DNA of 15,574 nucleotides, taken from Chloroflexota bacterium (GTDB lineage Bacteria > Chloroflexota > Dehalococcoidia > Lucifugimonadales > Lucifugimonadaceae). The stretch's first letter is position 1, and the number at the start of each line of letters is the position of its first letter. The notes beneath the pieces were generated by a model. It worked only from the letters and a program-made list of their open reading frames with translations. It searched no databases and was not told where the DNA came from. The position numbers and the translations under genes were made by a program. Positions 1 through 6,765 of this stretch are shown one piece after another. The stretch is taken from positions 1 through 15,574 of the forward strand of contig JAJCYX010000360.1 of assembly GCA_029262715.1 (NCBI GenBank), in the 5' to 3' direction.

Positions 1-303
1 AGTGACGAGATTAACCAGGTCGGCGGCTGGACTTGACTGCCGGTGGCCGGTGACGCGCACTCTGCCAAAAAAGTCGAACTGGCCAAGCTGTTCCGGCGAT
101 GGTTCGGCGAAACTTGCACTGCCGGCTCCTGACGGATGGTAGTCACAGGTGAAGCCGGCAGGGTCGTTGCTAACCGGGGCGGAACTTGAGCATGCGATGG
201 CGAGCAACATGACAGCCATCAACAGGAAAAAGGTGTATTTACGTTTCAAGAACGGTCTCGTATTCGAACATGTTTCCTCAATGCGATGCTGGTCGCTGCG
301 CAT
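1..303 (-). CDS. Predicted lipoprotein, C-terminal part outside the window
   Basis: The minus frame is open from an ATG at 303 to the window edge (101 codons, no stop), so only the N-terminal part is visible. It encodes a basic stretch (KRK), a hydrophobic segment and a lipobox LAIAC followed by a Ser-rich linker. This is the layout of a type II signal peptide, so the product is probably a lipid-anchored exported protein. The visible mature part has no domain I recognise. The start is uncertain. The ATG at 303 adds an 18-residue leader before the basic region, while a TTG at 249 would give the more typical MKRKY start. A GAGGAA motif lies just upstream of a third, out-of-frame ATG at 271. The gene follows the epimerase gene on the same strand after 57 bases and may be cotranscribed with it. 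The lipoprotein call is fairly firm; the function is unknown. Confidence 0.7.
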   Translation of the reverse strand, partial: MRSDQHRIEETCSNTRPFLKRKYTFFLLMAVMLLAIACSSSAPVSNDPAGFTCDYHPSGAGSASFAEPSPEQLGQFDFFGRVRVTGHRQSSPAADLVNLVT

Positions 304-360
304 TGATCGTCAACAAATTGAAATGGCGCGAACCCACGCATTCCCGATGCTTTCATGCGC

Positions 361-1305
361 TCAAGACTGGAACTGTTCGTCGCGCCACGAATACAGCGGC
401 TTCCAACCGATCACATCCTTCGCAAGTTGCGTTGAAATCGGCGCTTCAAAGCCCTCGAACTCCTTATTTAGCGGAACATCTGGATAGACGGTTTTGATCG
501 CCTCCATGGTCGGGATGTTCAGCATGATGTCATCAGCGTTCAAGAACATGCGGTTGTGACCCGTCCAGCCGTCAGATTCAACTGACATTACGCACGCCCT
601 GGCCGCATCTCGGATGTGCAGGTAGGTCCAAAAACCCTGGCTGCGGGTCCACGGGTCCGATATCGGGTTGGCAGCAAGGTTCTTGAAGTAGGCGTCGTCC
701 CACATGCCGTTGAAACGCATCGAGTTGATGGACATCCACGGACTGCGCCGAGCGAAGCCGTCTCCGACCTCCTCGCCGATCCATTTTGCGATGCTGTAGG
801 GGTCTTCCGAGCGTGTGCCAACGTTGTGATCCATCGGAAAGTACTCAGGCGGCTTGACCTCTCTGGGCTCCCACCGAGCGGCTGTGCCCATTGCGCCAAC
901 CGCGTTGTAAGAAGAACCGAGCACCACTCTGCTGATCTTGAGTTGCTCGGCTGCGCGACAGACGTTCCACATCGATGAAACGTTGGTGACGAAGACATCT
1001 TCTTCGGTGTAGTTGGCAGCGCTTGGTCGAGATGCAAGTGAGATCACAGCATCGCAACCGTCGAGAGCGGAGATCACCTGCCCATAGTTGGCAATCTCAA
1101 CCTGGAAGAACTTGGGCAGTTTCGGCCAGTTCTCTCGCATCTTCACGGCTGCCTCGCCATTCGCCGTTCCCGTCGTTCCACTGTGCCCCAGGTTCGTGCT
1201 CATCCGGGCAACATCAGCGTTGATGACGGTGTGACCGTTCTTGTACAGCTCGTCGATGACGTAGTGACCGACAATTCCTGAGCCGCCGGTTACGAGGACT
1301 TTCAT
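361..1305 (-). CDS. NAD-dependent epimerase/dehydratase (extended SDR)
   Basis: The 314-residue protein begins with the Rossmann motif TGGSGIVG (residues 6-13). An Asp at about 31, at the end of the second strand, favours NAD over NADP. The active site has Ser at 131-132 and the YxxxK pair Y170/K174 (YSIAK). The length fits the extended SDR group that acts on nucleotide sugars, uronates or related compounds; uronate dehydrogenase-like proteins have a similar layout, but the substrate cannot be read from sequence. The start at 1305 was chosen because the MKVLVTGG beginning is typical and an AGAAGGAAG ribosome binding site lies just upstream. Starts further out would add an unlikely Cys-rich and Arg-rich leader. 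A lipoprotein gene lies downstream on the same strand. The divergent neighbour is a P-loop gene, across a 145-base region rich in symmetric sequence. The enzyme is expected to be cytosolic. Confidence 0.88.
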   Translation of the reverse strand: MKVLVTGGSGIVGHYVIDELYKNGHTVINADVARMSTNLGHSGTTGTANGEAAVKMRENWPKLPKFFQVEIANYGQVISALDGCDAVISLASRPSAANYTEEDVFVTNVSSMWNVCRAAEQLKISRVVLGSSYNAVGAMGTAARWEPREVKPPEYFPMDHNVGTRSEDPYSIAKWIGEEVGDGFARRSPWMSINSMRFNGMWDDAYFKNLAANPISDPWTRSQGFWTYLHIRDAARACVMSVESDGWTGHNRMFLNADDIMLNIPTMEAIKTVYPDVPLNKEFEGFEAPISTQLAKDVIGWKPLYSWRDEQFQS

Positions 1306-1391
1306 GCGTTTCTTCCTTCTGCGCTCTACGAACATCAACAGATCCGATACTGAACTACAGCCGTCGGCAAAACAGTATGCCAGCATCAGGA

Positions 1392-1445
1392 CGCCTCGGA
1401 ACGTATATGCTGGCTAACTATTGATCAATACGCCGTTCCGAGGCG
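1392..1445. promoter_or_regulatory. Nested inverted repeat and palindrome between divergent genes
   Basis: CGCCTCGGAACG (1392-1403) and CGTTCCGAGGCG (1434-1445) are perfect 12-bp inverted repeats separated by 30 bases. Inside the loop is the perfect 12-bp palindrome TATTGATCAATA (1419-1430). The right arm includes the GAGGCG that would serve as ribosome binding site for the plus-strand gene at 1451. Two readings are possible: operators for dimeric regulators controlling both divergent genes, or an mRNA stem that hides the ribosome binding site. The symmetry is directly visible; the function is inferred. Confidence 0.5.
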
Positions 1446-1450
1446 AAATC

Positions 1451-2044
1451 ATGCCGTTACCAACTATCGCAAATCACGTGAATGCTGTTCAGATGGACCA
1501 TCCGCTGGGCCGCAAAGTCGCGGTGATGGGACACGGCGGCAAGACGACACTGGCGCGGGCGGTCGCTCGAAAATACTCGCTTGAGCACATTGAGCTTGAC
1601 CAGATCGCCAATCTTCCAGGTTGGAAAAAGAGACCGACTGAGGAATTTCGAGGAATCGTCTCTGAATTGATGACTGTAAATCCGAACGGCTGGGTGACTG
1701 ACCACTGGCACTCGGATGTTGTGGACATGATCCACGAGCGCGCTGATTCATTGATCGTCCTGCAACTTCCGTTTCCAATCATGCTGTGGCGTAGAACAAA
1801 GCGATCTCTCATGAACGCGTTGACTCGGAAAGAGGTCTGCGGTGGGAACGTCGAAACCCTTCACCAGCACCTGTTTACCCGAAACTCTGCGATTCTCGAA
1901 ATGTGGCAGAAGCGCGCACGTTACAACCGGCTGGCTGACACAACGTCGATGGCCGCCCGAGATGGAATCGACTTCTACGTGATCCATACCATCAAGGAGC
2001 TGGACAGGTTTTACGAGCTGCATGGCCTCGTGAGAGACGGCTAG
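1451..2044 (+). CDS. P-loop kinase-like protein (topology-modulation/adenylate kinase-like)
   Basis: The 197-residue protein has an N-terminal beta strand and P-loop (VAVMGHGGKTTLAR, about residues 23-36). Next come the IELDQI strand, a GWKKRPTEEFR segment and an Arg-rich lid region (WRRTKRSLMNALTR, around 118-131). This order matches the small P-loop proteins annotated as topology modulation protein or adenylate kinase-like, usually 170-200 residues. The family normally shows GxxGxGKST, whereas here two residues of the loop are missing (G-H-G-G-K-T-T). The usual DG motif after the second half of the core is replaced by TDHWH. ATP binding is therefore likely but not certain, and the substrate is unknown. 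The start at 1451 was chosen for the GAGGCG upstream; a TTG at 1421 and an ATG at 1493 are alternatives. The stop overlaps the convergent SDR gene in the shared bases CTAG. Confidence 0.72.
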   Translation: MPLPTIANHVNAVQMDHPLGRKVAVMGHGGKTTLARAVARKYSLEHIELDQIANLPGWKKRPTEEFRGIVSELMTVNPNGWVTDHWHSDVVDMIHERADSLIVLQLPFPIMLWRRTKRSLMNALTRKEVCGGNVETLHQHLFTRNSAILEMWQKRARYNRLADTTSMAARDGIDFYVIHTIKELDRFYELHGLVRDG

Positions 2045-2886
2045 CCGGGTAGTACCGTGTCCGGATTTTCGCGTGCGTAATTTGCCTGCCGCAGACCAAA
2101 CTTTTCCTGCAACTGAACGGTCAGTCCGCCATCAACCATGAGTGTGTGACCCGTGATGAACGATGCGTCTTCGGAGCAAAGGAACGCTATCGCTCCCGCT
2201 ATGTCGTCGGGAACTCCGGTATGTCGAAGCGGATACTGGTTGGCGAAGAATGCGAGACCCTCGGGGTCGTCCTTCCACATCTCGGCCAGACCCTCGGACA
2301 CGATATGACCGGGTCCGATAGCATTGACACGGATGTTGTCTGGACCGAAGTCGTTCGCCATCTGCCGGGTCATACCGACCACCGCAGCTTTTCCAGACTC
2401 GTAGACCAGCATCTCCGCTTCTTGCAGTACGCTGTGGACTGATGCGAGGTTGACTATCGAACCTGCTCCGGTCTTGCGCATGTGCGGCACGGCGTGCTTC
2501 GCGCCGAGGTACAGCGCTTTCACCAGCACGTTCATGCCCCAGTCCCAATCCATCTCGTCGACCTGCTCAGCGCTGCCGTGAATTCGAGACTCGCCGCCTA
2601 CGACGGAGAATGCGTTCTGGACCAGGATGTCGAGCCTGCCCCATTTCTCGACCGCTTCGCCGACCATGCGCTCGATGTCGGTAGACGAGGCAACGTCGAT
2701 GTGTGTGGCGTGGGCTGTGCCGCCCGCAGATTTGATCCGTTCGACATTAGCCGCCGATGCTTCGTCGTTGAAGTCAGCGATGAGGATCTTCGCTCCCTCA
2801 GACGCCAGCCTGCGTGCAGTAGCGCCGCCGATGCCGAGTGCACCTCCGGTAATCACGGCCACCTGATCTTCGAATCGATTGGACAT
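2041..2886 (-). CDS. Classical SDR family oxidoreductase
   Basis: The 281-residue protein is a typical classical short-chain dehydrogenase. It has the cofactor motif TGGALGIGG (13-21), an Asp at 38 that favours NAD(H), and the catalytic tetrad N119, S149 (NLAS), Y162 and K166 (YESGK). It also has the C-terminal motif ITGHTLMVDGG. The usual NNAG motif reads QNAF (90-93). A tail of about 25 residues rich in polar residues follows the last strand. The start at 2886 gives the standard MSNRFEDQ beginning with AGGAA upstream; a longer frame to 2952 lacks support. The gene lies 138 bases downstream of the anti-sigma gene on the same strand, with a possible promoter of its own, so cotranscription is possible but not required. 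The substrate is unknown; the fold and oxidoreductase role are secure. Confidence 0.9.
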   Translation of the reverse strand: MSNRFEDQVAVITGGALGIGGATARRLASEGAKILIADFNDEASAANVERIKSAGGTAHATHIDVASSTDIERMVGEAVEKWGRLDILVQNAFSVVGGESRIHGSAEQVDEMDWDWGMNVLVKALYLGAKHAVPHMRKTGAGSIVNLASVHSVLQEAEMLVYESGKAAVVGMTRQMANDFGPDNIRVNAIGPGHIVSEGLAEMWKDDPEGLAFFANQYPLRHTGVPDDIAGAIAFLCSEDASFITGHTLMVDGGLTVQLQEKFGLRQANYARENPDTVLPG

Positions 2887-2947
2887 GTGGGTTCCTGCCG
2901 TTTTGAGGTGAAGCGTTGTGTCAGCTTGCGTTATTGCAGCAAGTTGG

Positions 2948-2953
2948 ATCATA
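2948..2953 (-). promoter_or_regulatory. Possible -10 element for the SDR gene
   Basis: On the minus strand this reads TATGAT, close to the bacterial -10 consensus, about 60 bases upstream of the SDR start at 2886. No convincing TTGACA-like -35 lies 16-18 bases further up, so this is a weak candidate. Confidence 0.3.
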
Positions 2954-3024
2954 ACCGGTAGGCACTAAACCCGTTAGTAATCACGCAACAAGACACGACC
3001 AACCCGAGATGTCGCACGCCACCC

Positions 3025-3723
3025 TTAGATTCGGCTCTGGATTTCGGCCTCAGAACTGGGTTTATCGCTGCCATTTTCCGGTTCGACCGTAATGGCCACT
3101 GAGTCGCCTTTCTCAAGGGAGAACTCGAAGTATCCGCTCCATTTACTCTCCGGATTGGTGTTGAAATCGCCAATCGGCACCCAGCGCTCATCGCGGATGG
3201 CCCAGAACTGGTAAGTGCTCTCACTCGGAAGAGTGTCGAGATTACCAACGGAGAGCATTAGGCCGTTCTTCCCCAGCACAGTCTCCACTCGCAGCCAATC
3301 ACCCTCAGGATCGCGGCGGAAGTGGTTCAGCTCAACATCCGAAGCATCAGTGGATATCGACGCAACGCCCCAGCCGATAAGAGCACCAACGACCACCAGG
3401 AGTACGGCGGCAGCCCCGTAAGCAGGAGCGCCAAACCGTTGCAGTCGAACTATCCAACTTGTTTCGCGTCGGTGCTGTGGCTTCGAGGGACCGTGCCGAG
3501 TCACATCAACCGAGGCTGCGCTCAAGATCCGGTCACGCAGACCTGCGGGCGGCTCAATCATTGGCGCTGCATCTGAAAGGCGAGAGACGACCTCATCGAA
3601 GTCCTCGACATCGTGATCGAGATCGCATTCGGCAATATGGCGCTCAAACTCAGCGTGCTCACTGGTGGTCAATGCACCGAGCACGTAAGCAGCCGTATTT
3701 TGATTCAGCTCTTCGCAGTTCAT
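3025..3723 (-). CDS. RskA-type anti-sigma factor, single-pass membrane protein
   Basis: The 232-residue protein has the three-part layout of RskA/anti-sigma-K proteins. A cytosolic N-terminal domain (about 1-70) binds the sigma factor. One membrane helix spans about 102-123 (YGAAAVLLVVVGALIGWGVA). The extracytoplasmic domain carries the YQFWAIRDERWVPIGDF and VAITVEPENGS motifs typical of RskA C-terminal domains. The zinc-type motif is incomplete: C3, H29 and C33 are present, but the last Cys position is Asp (HIAECDLD). The start ATG at 3723 overlaps the stop of the sigma gene as ATGA, which indicates translational coupling and near-equal synthesis of the pair. Release of the sigma factor by stepwise proteolysis is known for this family but cannot be seen here. 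Confidence in family and partner is high; the inducing signal is unknown. Confidence 0.88.
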   Translation of the reverse strand: MNCEELNQNTAAYVLGALTTSEHAEFERHIAECDLDHDVEDFDEVVSRLSDAAPMIEPPAGLRDRILSAASVDVTRHGPSKPQHRRETSWIVRLQRFGAPAYGAAAVLLVVVGALIGWGVASISTDASDVELNHFRRDPEGDWLRVETVLGKNGLMLSVGNLDTLPSESTYQFWAIRDERWVPIGDFNTNPESKWSGYFEFSLEKGDSVAITVEPENGSDKPSSEAEIQSRI

Positions 3724-4355
3724 GACCGCCCCTCGCCCGTGCCGAATGCGCTGCGCAGCTTTTCCAGTCCGAGGCGCATCCTGCCCTTAACCGTACCGAG
3801 ACTGACACCGGTTTCATCTGCGATCTCACGCTGTGTCAGGCCGCGAAAGTACGCAAGCTCGATCACATTCTTCTGCTCTTCCGGCAACCCGTTTAACGCA
3901 CTTACGGCGTCTGCTTGTTCGGTATTGTCGACCGCAAGTTGCTGCGGGTCGCCCGGTTCGGGAGCATGCCTGTTGAACTCCAGCGCCGAGTTTGCGCGTT
4001 CCGAACGCGCCCGTTTTCTTACGTGATCAACGGCTCTTCTGTGGACCATTGTCAGCAGCAACGATTCGATTTTCCCGCGCCTGGCATTGACCGTTTCAGC
4101 CTGTCGCCACAGAGACAGAAATGCGTCTTGCACGGCGTCTTCAGCCAACGTTGCGTCGCCTGTCACAGTGTAAGCAAGGCCGAACGCACGCCTGCCCATC
4201 AGGTCATAGAGCTGGCCCAGCGCCTCGGTGTTTCGCTCGGCGATACCCTGTGCGATCTGGCTGGTCTCGATCGCAGAATGATCCGTGCTTTCAGCCGAAC
4301 TTCGCTGTTGGGCGCGATGAATCGATCTGTCTATGTGATCAGCCCGATCGGTCAT
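3720..4355 (-). CDS. ECF sigma factor (sigma-70 family, SigK-like)
   Basis: The 211-residue protein carries region 2 (about 40-110), including the core-binding and -10 recognition block DATLAEDAVQDAFLSLWR. Region 4 (about 155-203) has a helix-turn-helix LTQREIADETGVSLGTVKGR. There is no region 1.1 or 3, which defines the ECF group. Together with the RskA-type partner this points to the SigK-like lineage. It directs RNA polymerase to a small regulon, often including its own operon. The start at 4355 (MTDRADHID) was chosen because residues further upstream do not resemble sigma factors; a weak GGCGGG lies upstream. An ATG at 4442 in frame is the alternative and would add 29 residues. The N-terminal 35 residues before region 2 are polar and unconserved-looking. 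The stop overlaps the anti-sigma start by ATGA. Confidence 0.88.
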   Translation of the reverse strand: MTDRADHIDRSIHRAQQRSSAESTDHSAIETSQIAQGIAERNTEALGQLYDLMGRRAFGLAYTVTGDATLAEDAVQDAFLSLWRQAETVNARRGKIESLLLTMVHRRAVDHVRKRARSERANSALEFNRHAPEPGDPQQLAVDNTEQADAVSALNGLPEEQKNVIELAYFRGLTQREIADETGVSLGTVKGRMRLGLEKLRSAFGTGEGRS

Positions 4356-4456
4356 CCGGCCCGCCAGTTTGGGAGAGGGTAATACTTGTGCGATCGTCTC
4401 ACCCGGGGGGGCTATTCTAAACCGGACAGCCATCAGCATCACTTTCGATACTTGAA

Positions 4457-4476
4457 TCAGGCGGTCTCAGGCGGTC
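4457..4476. repeat. Perfect tandem 10-bp direct repeat upstream of the sigma gene
   Basis: TCAGGCGGTC occurs twice in direct succession. The two copies are one helical turn apart and lie about 100 bases upstream of the sigma gene start. This spacing is what a regulator binding one DNA face in tandem would use, but chance duplication is possible. Confidence 0.45.
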
Positions 4477-4482
4477 ATAGTG

Positions 4483-4510
4483 GTACGGCGCTACTGCCTG
4501 ACGCCCGTAC
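4483..4510. repeat. Inverted repeat in the gap between the second SDR and the sigma gene
   Basis: GTACGG (4483-4488) and CCGTAC (4505-4510) can pair around a 16-base loop. The site lies 55 bases past the stop of the SDR gene at 4566 and upstream of the sigma gene, all on the minus strand. No T-run follows on the minus strand, so it is not a convincing terminator. The rest of the 210-base gap (4356-4565) shows only the tandem repeat at 4457. Confidence 0.3.
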
Positions 4511-4565
4511 AGGTAGTTCGCCCTATAACGGCCTATGGATCAGCGACTTCAAGCGAAAATGCGGT

Positions 4566-5387
4566 CTATTCGCCTACTGGTGGGAAGAACCCGGCAGTCA
4601 CTCCGCCATCGATCAACATCTCAGACCCTGTGATGTAACTGGCGTCGTCAGAGAGCAGGAACAGGATTGCCGCAGCGATTTCGTGCGGCTCACCCCATCT
4701 GCCGAGGGGCACGCGGTCCGTCCGGTACTTGCTCAGTTTTTCGTCGTTGAATATCCATTTTGTGAACGGGGATTTGACCCAACCAGGTAGAACGCTGTTG
4801 ACGCGGATGTTCGACGACGCGTACTGGATTGCGGCACCTCGGGTGAAGTGAGTCATTCCAGCCCGGGAAGCAGCGTAGGCCGCTCCGTAAGGCGATGACC
4901 ATCGAGCCGCCATCGAAGCCAGGTTGACGATCGAGCCACCACCGGACCGATTCATCGATCTCGCGCCGTGCTTCACACCCAGGAACATGCCGTTGTTCGT
5001 GACATCCATGACTTTCTGCCACGTCTCGATGGATGTTTCTTCGATGCTCTTGGTGTCCTGGATACCAGCAATGTTGACGAGATAGTCAAGATGCCCGTGC
5101 TTGTCCAACGTGTTGCTAGTGACAGCTTCCCAGTCCGTTTCGCTGGTCACGTCATGATGAACAAACTCGGCGTTAAAACCAGCATCGCGCATGCTCTGGG
5201 CGGAACGCTCACCGAGTTCGTCCTGCACATCGGTTATCACCACAGCTTTGCCGCCCTCTCGCAGGAATCGCCATGCTGTTGCGCCGCCAAAGCCCATCAG
5301 ATCGCCTTCGGTCGCCGAGGCAGAGCCGGTAAGCAATAGGACTTTGCCATCGAAACGGCCGGGATATATTTGCTGGTCGGGCGCCAT
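4566..5387 (-). CDS. Atypical SDR family protein with altered catalytic residues
   Basis: The 273-residue protein has the classical SDR fold: LLLTGSAS at 17-24, Asp53 after the second strand, VNIAG (104-108), NLAS with S158, Y171, and the C-terminal ITGSEMLIDGG. Three features are unusual. The glycine-rich cofactor loop reads TGSASATEGDLMGFGG, about seven residues longer than the usual TGxxxGIG. The YxxxK motif is YAASR, so Arg175 stands where the catalytic Lys should be. The conserved tetrad Asn position aligns with Thr130 (DVTNNG). It may be a divergent but active enzyme, perhaps with N131 and R175 filling in, or a binding protein without oxidoreductase activity. The start at 5387 has a GGAGA ribosome binding site. 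It lies 59 bases after the membrane-protein gene, possibly at the end of the rsmA-ispE transcript. Confidence 0.87.
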   Translation of the reverse strand: MAPDQQIYPGRFDGKVLLLTGSASATEGDLMGFGGATAWRFLREGGKAVVITDVQDELGERSAQSMRDAGFNAEFVHHDVTSETDWEAVTSNTLDKHGHLDYLVNIAGIQDTKSIEETSIETWQKVMDVTNNGMFLGVKHGARSMNRSGGGSIVNLASMAARWSSPYGAAYAASRAGMTHFTRGAAIQYASSNIRVNSVLPGWVKSPFTKWIFNDEKLSKYRTDRVPLGRWGEPHEIAAAILFLLSDDASYITGSEMLIDGGVTAGFFPPVGE

Positions 5388-5446
5388 TAAACGTCTCCAA
5401 CTGTCTAGCTACAGATGTATTTGAATCGGTCGGAAGAGATTATGGA

Positions 5447-5854
5447 CTACGACTGCACTGCTACGACGAGGTTGGGCAGCAGGAGCCCGAAGAGCCCGGT
5501 GAACAGTAGGAAGGTTATGAGCACGTGGCGCTTCCAGGTACGCATCAGGACGAGTGCCGGAATCATGACTAAGACGGCAAGAAACAGCAGTACTAGGAGG
5601 AACCCGACGCTCGGTATGAGTAGAGCGTCGGTGTCGTCTGGCCTGATCGCACCGACAAATGCACCGAGCAACCCACCGATCAGTATCCAGCCGCCGACTG
5701 CAACAAGGCCGCCGAATACAATGACTGTGCCAACCCGGGACTCTTCCCGTTTGAACGCGTCGAGCGGCCGATGCGAGAGGACGAGAAGCCAGTATGCCTG
5801 GGCTGCCAGACCCATAATTGCGCCGGCCAACGCACCTGCGACGAACTCGCTCAA
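5447..5854 (-). CDS. Small four-helix membrane protein of unknown function
   Basis: The 135-residue protein is very hydrophobic, with four predicted membrane helices at about 5-27, 42-68, 78-103 and 108-133. These are separated by short charged loops (HRPLDAFKREESR, IRPDDTD, RTWKRH). The positive charge of the first and last loops gives a rough topology guide. I recognise no family motif. It starts with a TTG at 5854 that overlaps the ispE stop as TTGA. This suggests translational coupling, and that the protein is made with ispE. An ATG start further in is possible but would cut into the first helix. Four-helix proteins of this size are often of unknown function, and a role in membrane or lipid processes is only suggested by the ispE link. 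Confidence 0.7.
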   Translation of the reverse strand: MSEFVAGALAGAIMGLAAQAYWLLVLSHRPLDAFKREESRVGTVIVFGGLVAVGGWILIGGLLGAFVGAIRPDDTDALLIPSVGFLLVLLFLAVLVMIPALVLMRTWKRHVLITFLLFTGLFGLLLPNLVVAVQS

Positions 5855-6765
5855 CTGGTCGCCTGGCCTTTTGGTGATGCCTGTGACTCAGGGACGAACA
5901 GTTCGGTCAGGAACGCCTGCCAGCCGCGTGTTCGGCTGAGCAGGAGCTGCCACGTGGTGCCGATCTCCTTCGAAGGAGGAAGGGCGAACATCGAAGGTCC
6001 AGCGCCGCTGAGAGTAATCTCCCTGGCCCCAAGTCCTGCAAGTGCGTCTCGATATATGTCCCAGCCTTCGAATACGTCTGGCGCAATGTCCTGGAATGCG
6101 TTGTAGAAGAACTCTGGCGGTGCATCGTGACCGGCGCGTATCCGGGCAGCCAACTTGTGAGAGAGCGCTCCCCGAGTGAACCGGCCTGACCCAATAAGTG
6201 AAAATAGAGTTTTCGTTTTGTCGGCTATCGGGATATCCGGATGAAGCACCAGCAAGCGGTCGATTGCAGGTGGCGGGAGAGGTGTTACGTCATCACCCTT
6301 ACCCTGCACCAGTGCTGTTCCCTCGTGTACCAGGAACGGCACATCAGACCCGACCTTGCCGCCAACTTCAGCAAGCTCGCTGCGACTGAGATCAAGTTTC
6401 CACAGGCGATTTAACACCCTGAGTGTGGCAGCCGCATCCGCCGAACCGCCTCCCAGACCCGCCGCCTCGGGGATGTGCTTCTCAAGTGATATCGACGCAC
6501 CGACTGTGGTTCCAGTCTCGTCTCTTAGCGCCTGCGCTGCGATCAGCGCCAGGTTGCGGTCGGCCGGTATCCCGCCGTCGTCGCTCATCTCCAACTGGTC
6601 GGACTCACTCACCGTTACGACATCGTGCAGCCCGATTGTGGACATGACTGTGACCAGGTTGTGAAATCCGTCAGCTCGCTTGCCGATAATCTCAAGCGTC
6701 AGGTTCACCTTGGCGTGTGCCAGTTCAGTGAACGTGGTCATCGATGTATCGTCCGGAGCCGTCAT
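5851..6765 (-). CDS. ispE: 4-diphosphocytidyl-2-C-methyl-D-erythritol kinase
   Basis: The 304-residue protein is the GHMP-family kinase of the MEP isoprenoid pathway. It phosphorylates the 2-hydroxyl of 4-diphosphocytidyl-methylerythritol with ATP in the cytosol. The start of the fold carries AKVNL (18-22), where K19 matches the conserved catalytic Lys. The GHMP ATP loop is PEAAGLGGGSADAA (99-112). Asp141 in GSDVPF matches the catalytic Asp, and the C-terminal motif is LSGAGPSMFAL. The length fits the family. The start at 6765 was chosen because its ATG overlaps the rsmA stop as ATGA; an ATG at 6741 (MTTFTEL) is the alternative. Next to rsmA, ispE is a common arrangement in bacteria. The downstream membrane-protein gene overlaps it by TTGA, so three genes form a tightly coupled unit. 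Confidence 0.95.
   Translation of the reverse strand: MTAPDDTSMTTFTELAHAKVNLTLEIIGKRADGFHNLVTVMSTIGLHDVVTVSESDQLEMSDDGGIPADRNLALIAAQALRDETGTTVGASISLEKHIPEAAGLGGGSADAAATLRVLNRLWKLDLSRSELAEVGGKVGSDVPFLVHEGTALVQGKGDDVTPLPPPAIDRLLVLHPDIPIADKTKTLFSLIGSGRFTRGALSHKLAARIRAGHDAPPEFFYNAFQDIAPDVFEGWDIYRDALAGLGAREITLSGAGPSMFALPPSKEIGTTWQLLLSRTRGWQAFLTELFVPESQASPKGQATS

Noticed and set aside
2482..2961. 159-codon plus-strand frame opposite the first SDR gene
   Set aside because: It lies fully antisense to a gene with intact SDR motifs, has no recognisable domain and no ribosome binding site; the frame is a by-product of codon use on the real strand.
3915..4382. 155-codon plus-strand frame opposite the sigma factor
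   Set aside because: It is antisense to clear ECF region 2 and 4 motifs, and its translation looks like random Cys/Arg/Ser-rich sequence.
4483..4510. Rho-independent terminator after the second SDR gene
   Set aside because: The stem is only six pairs with a 16-base loop and there is no T-run on the minus strand.
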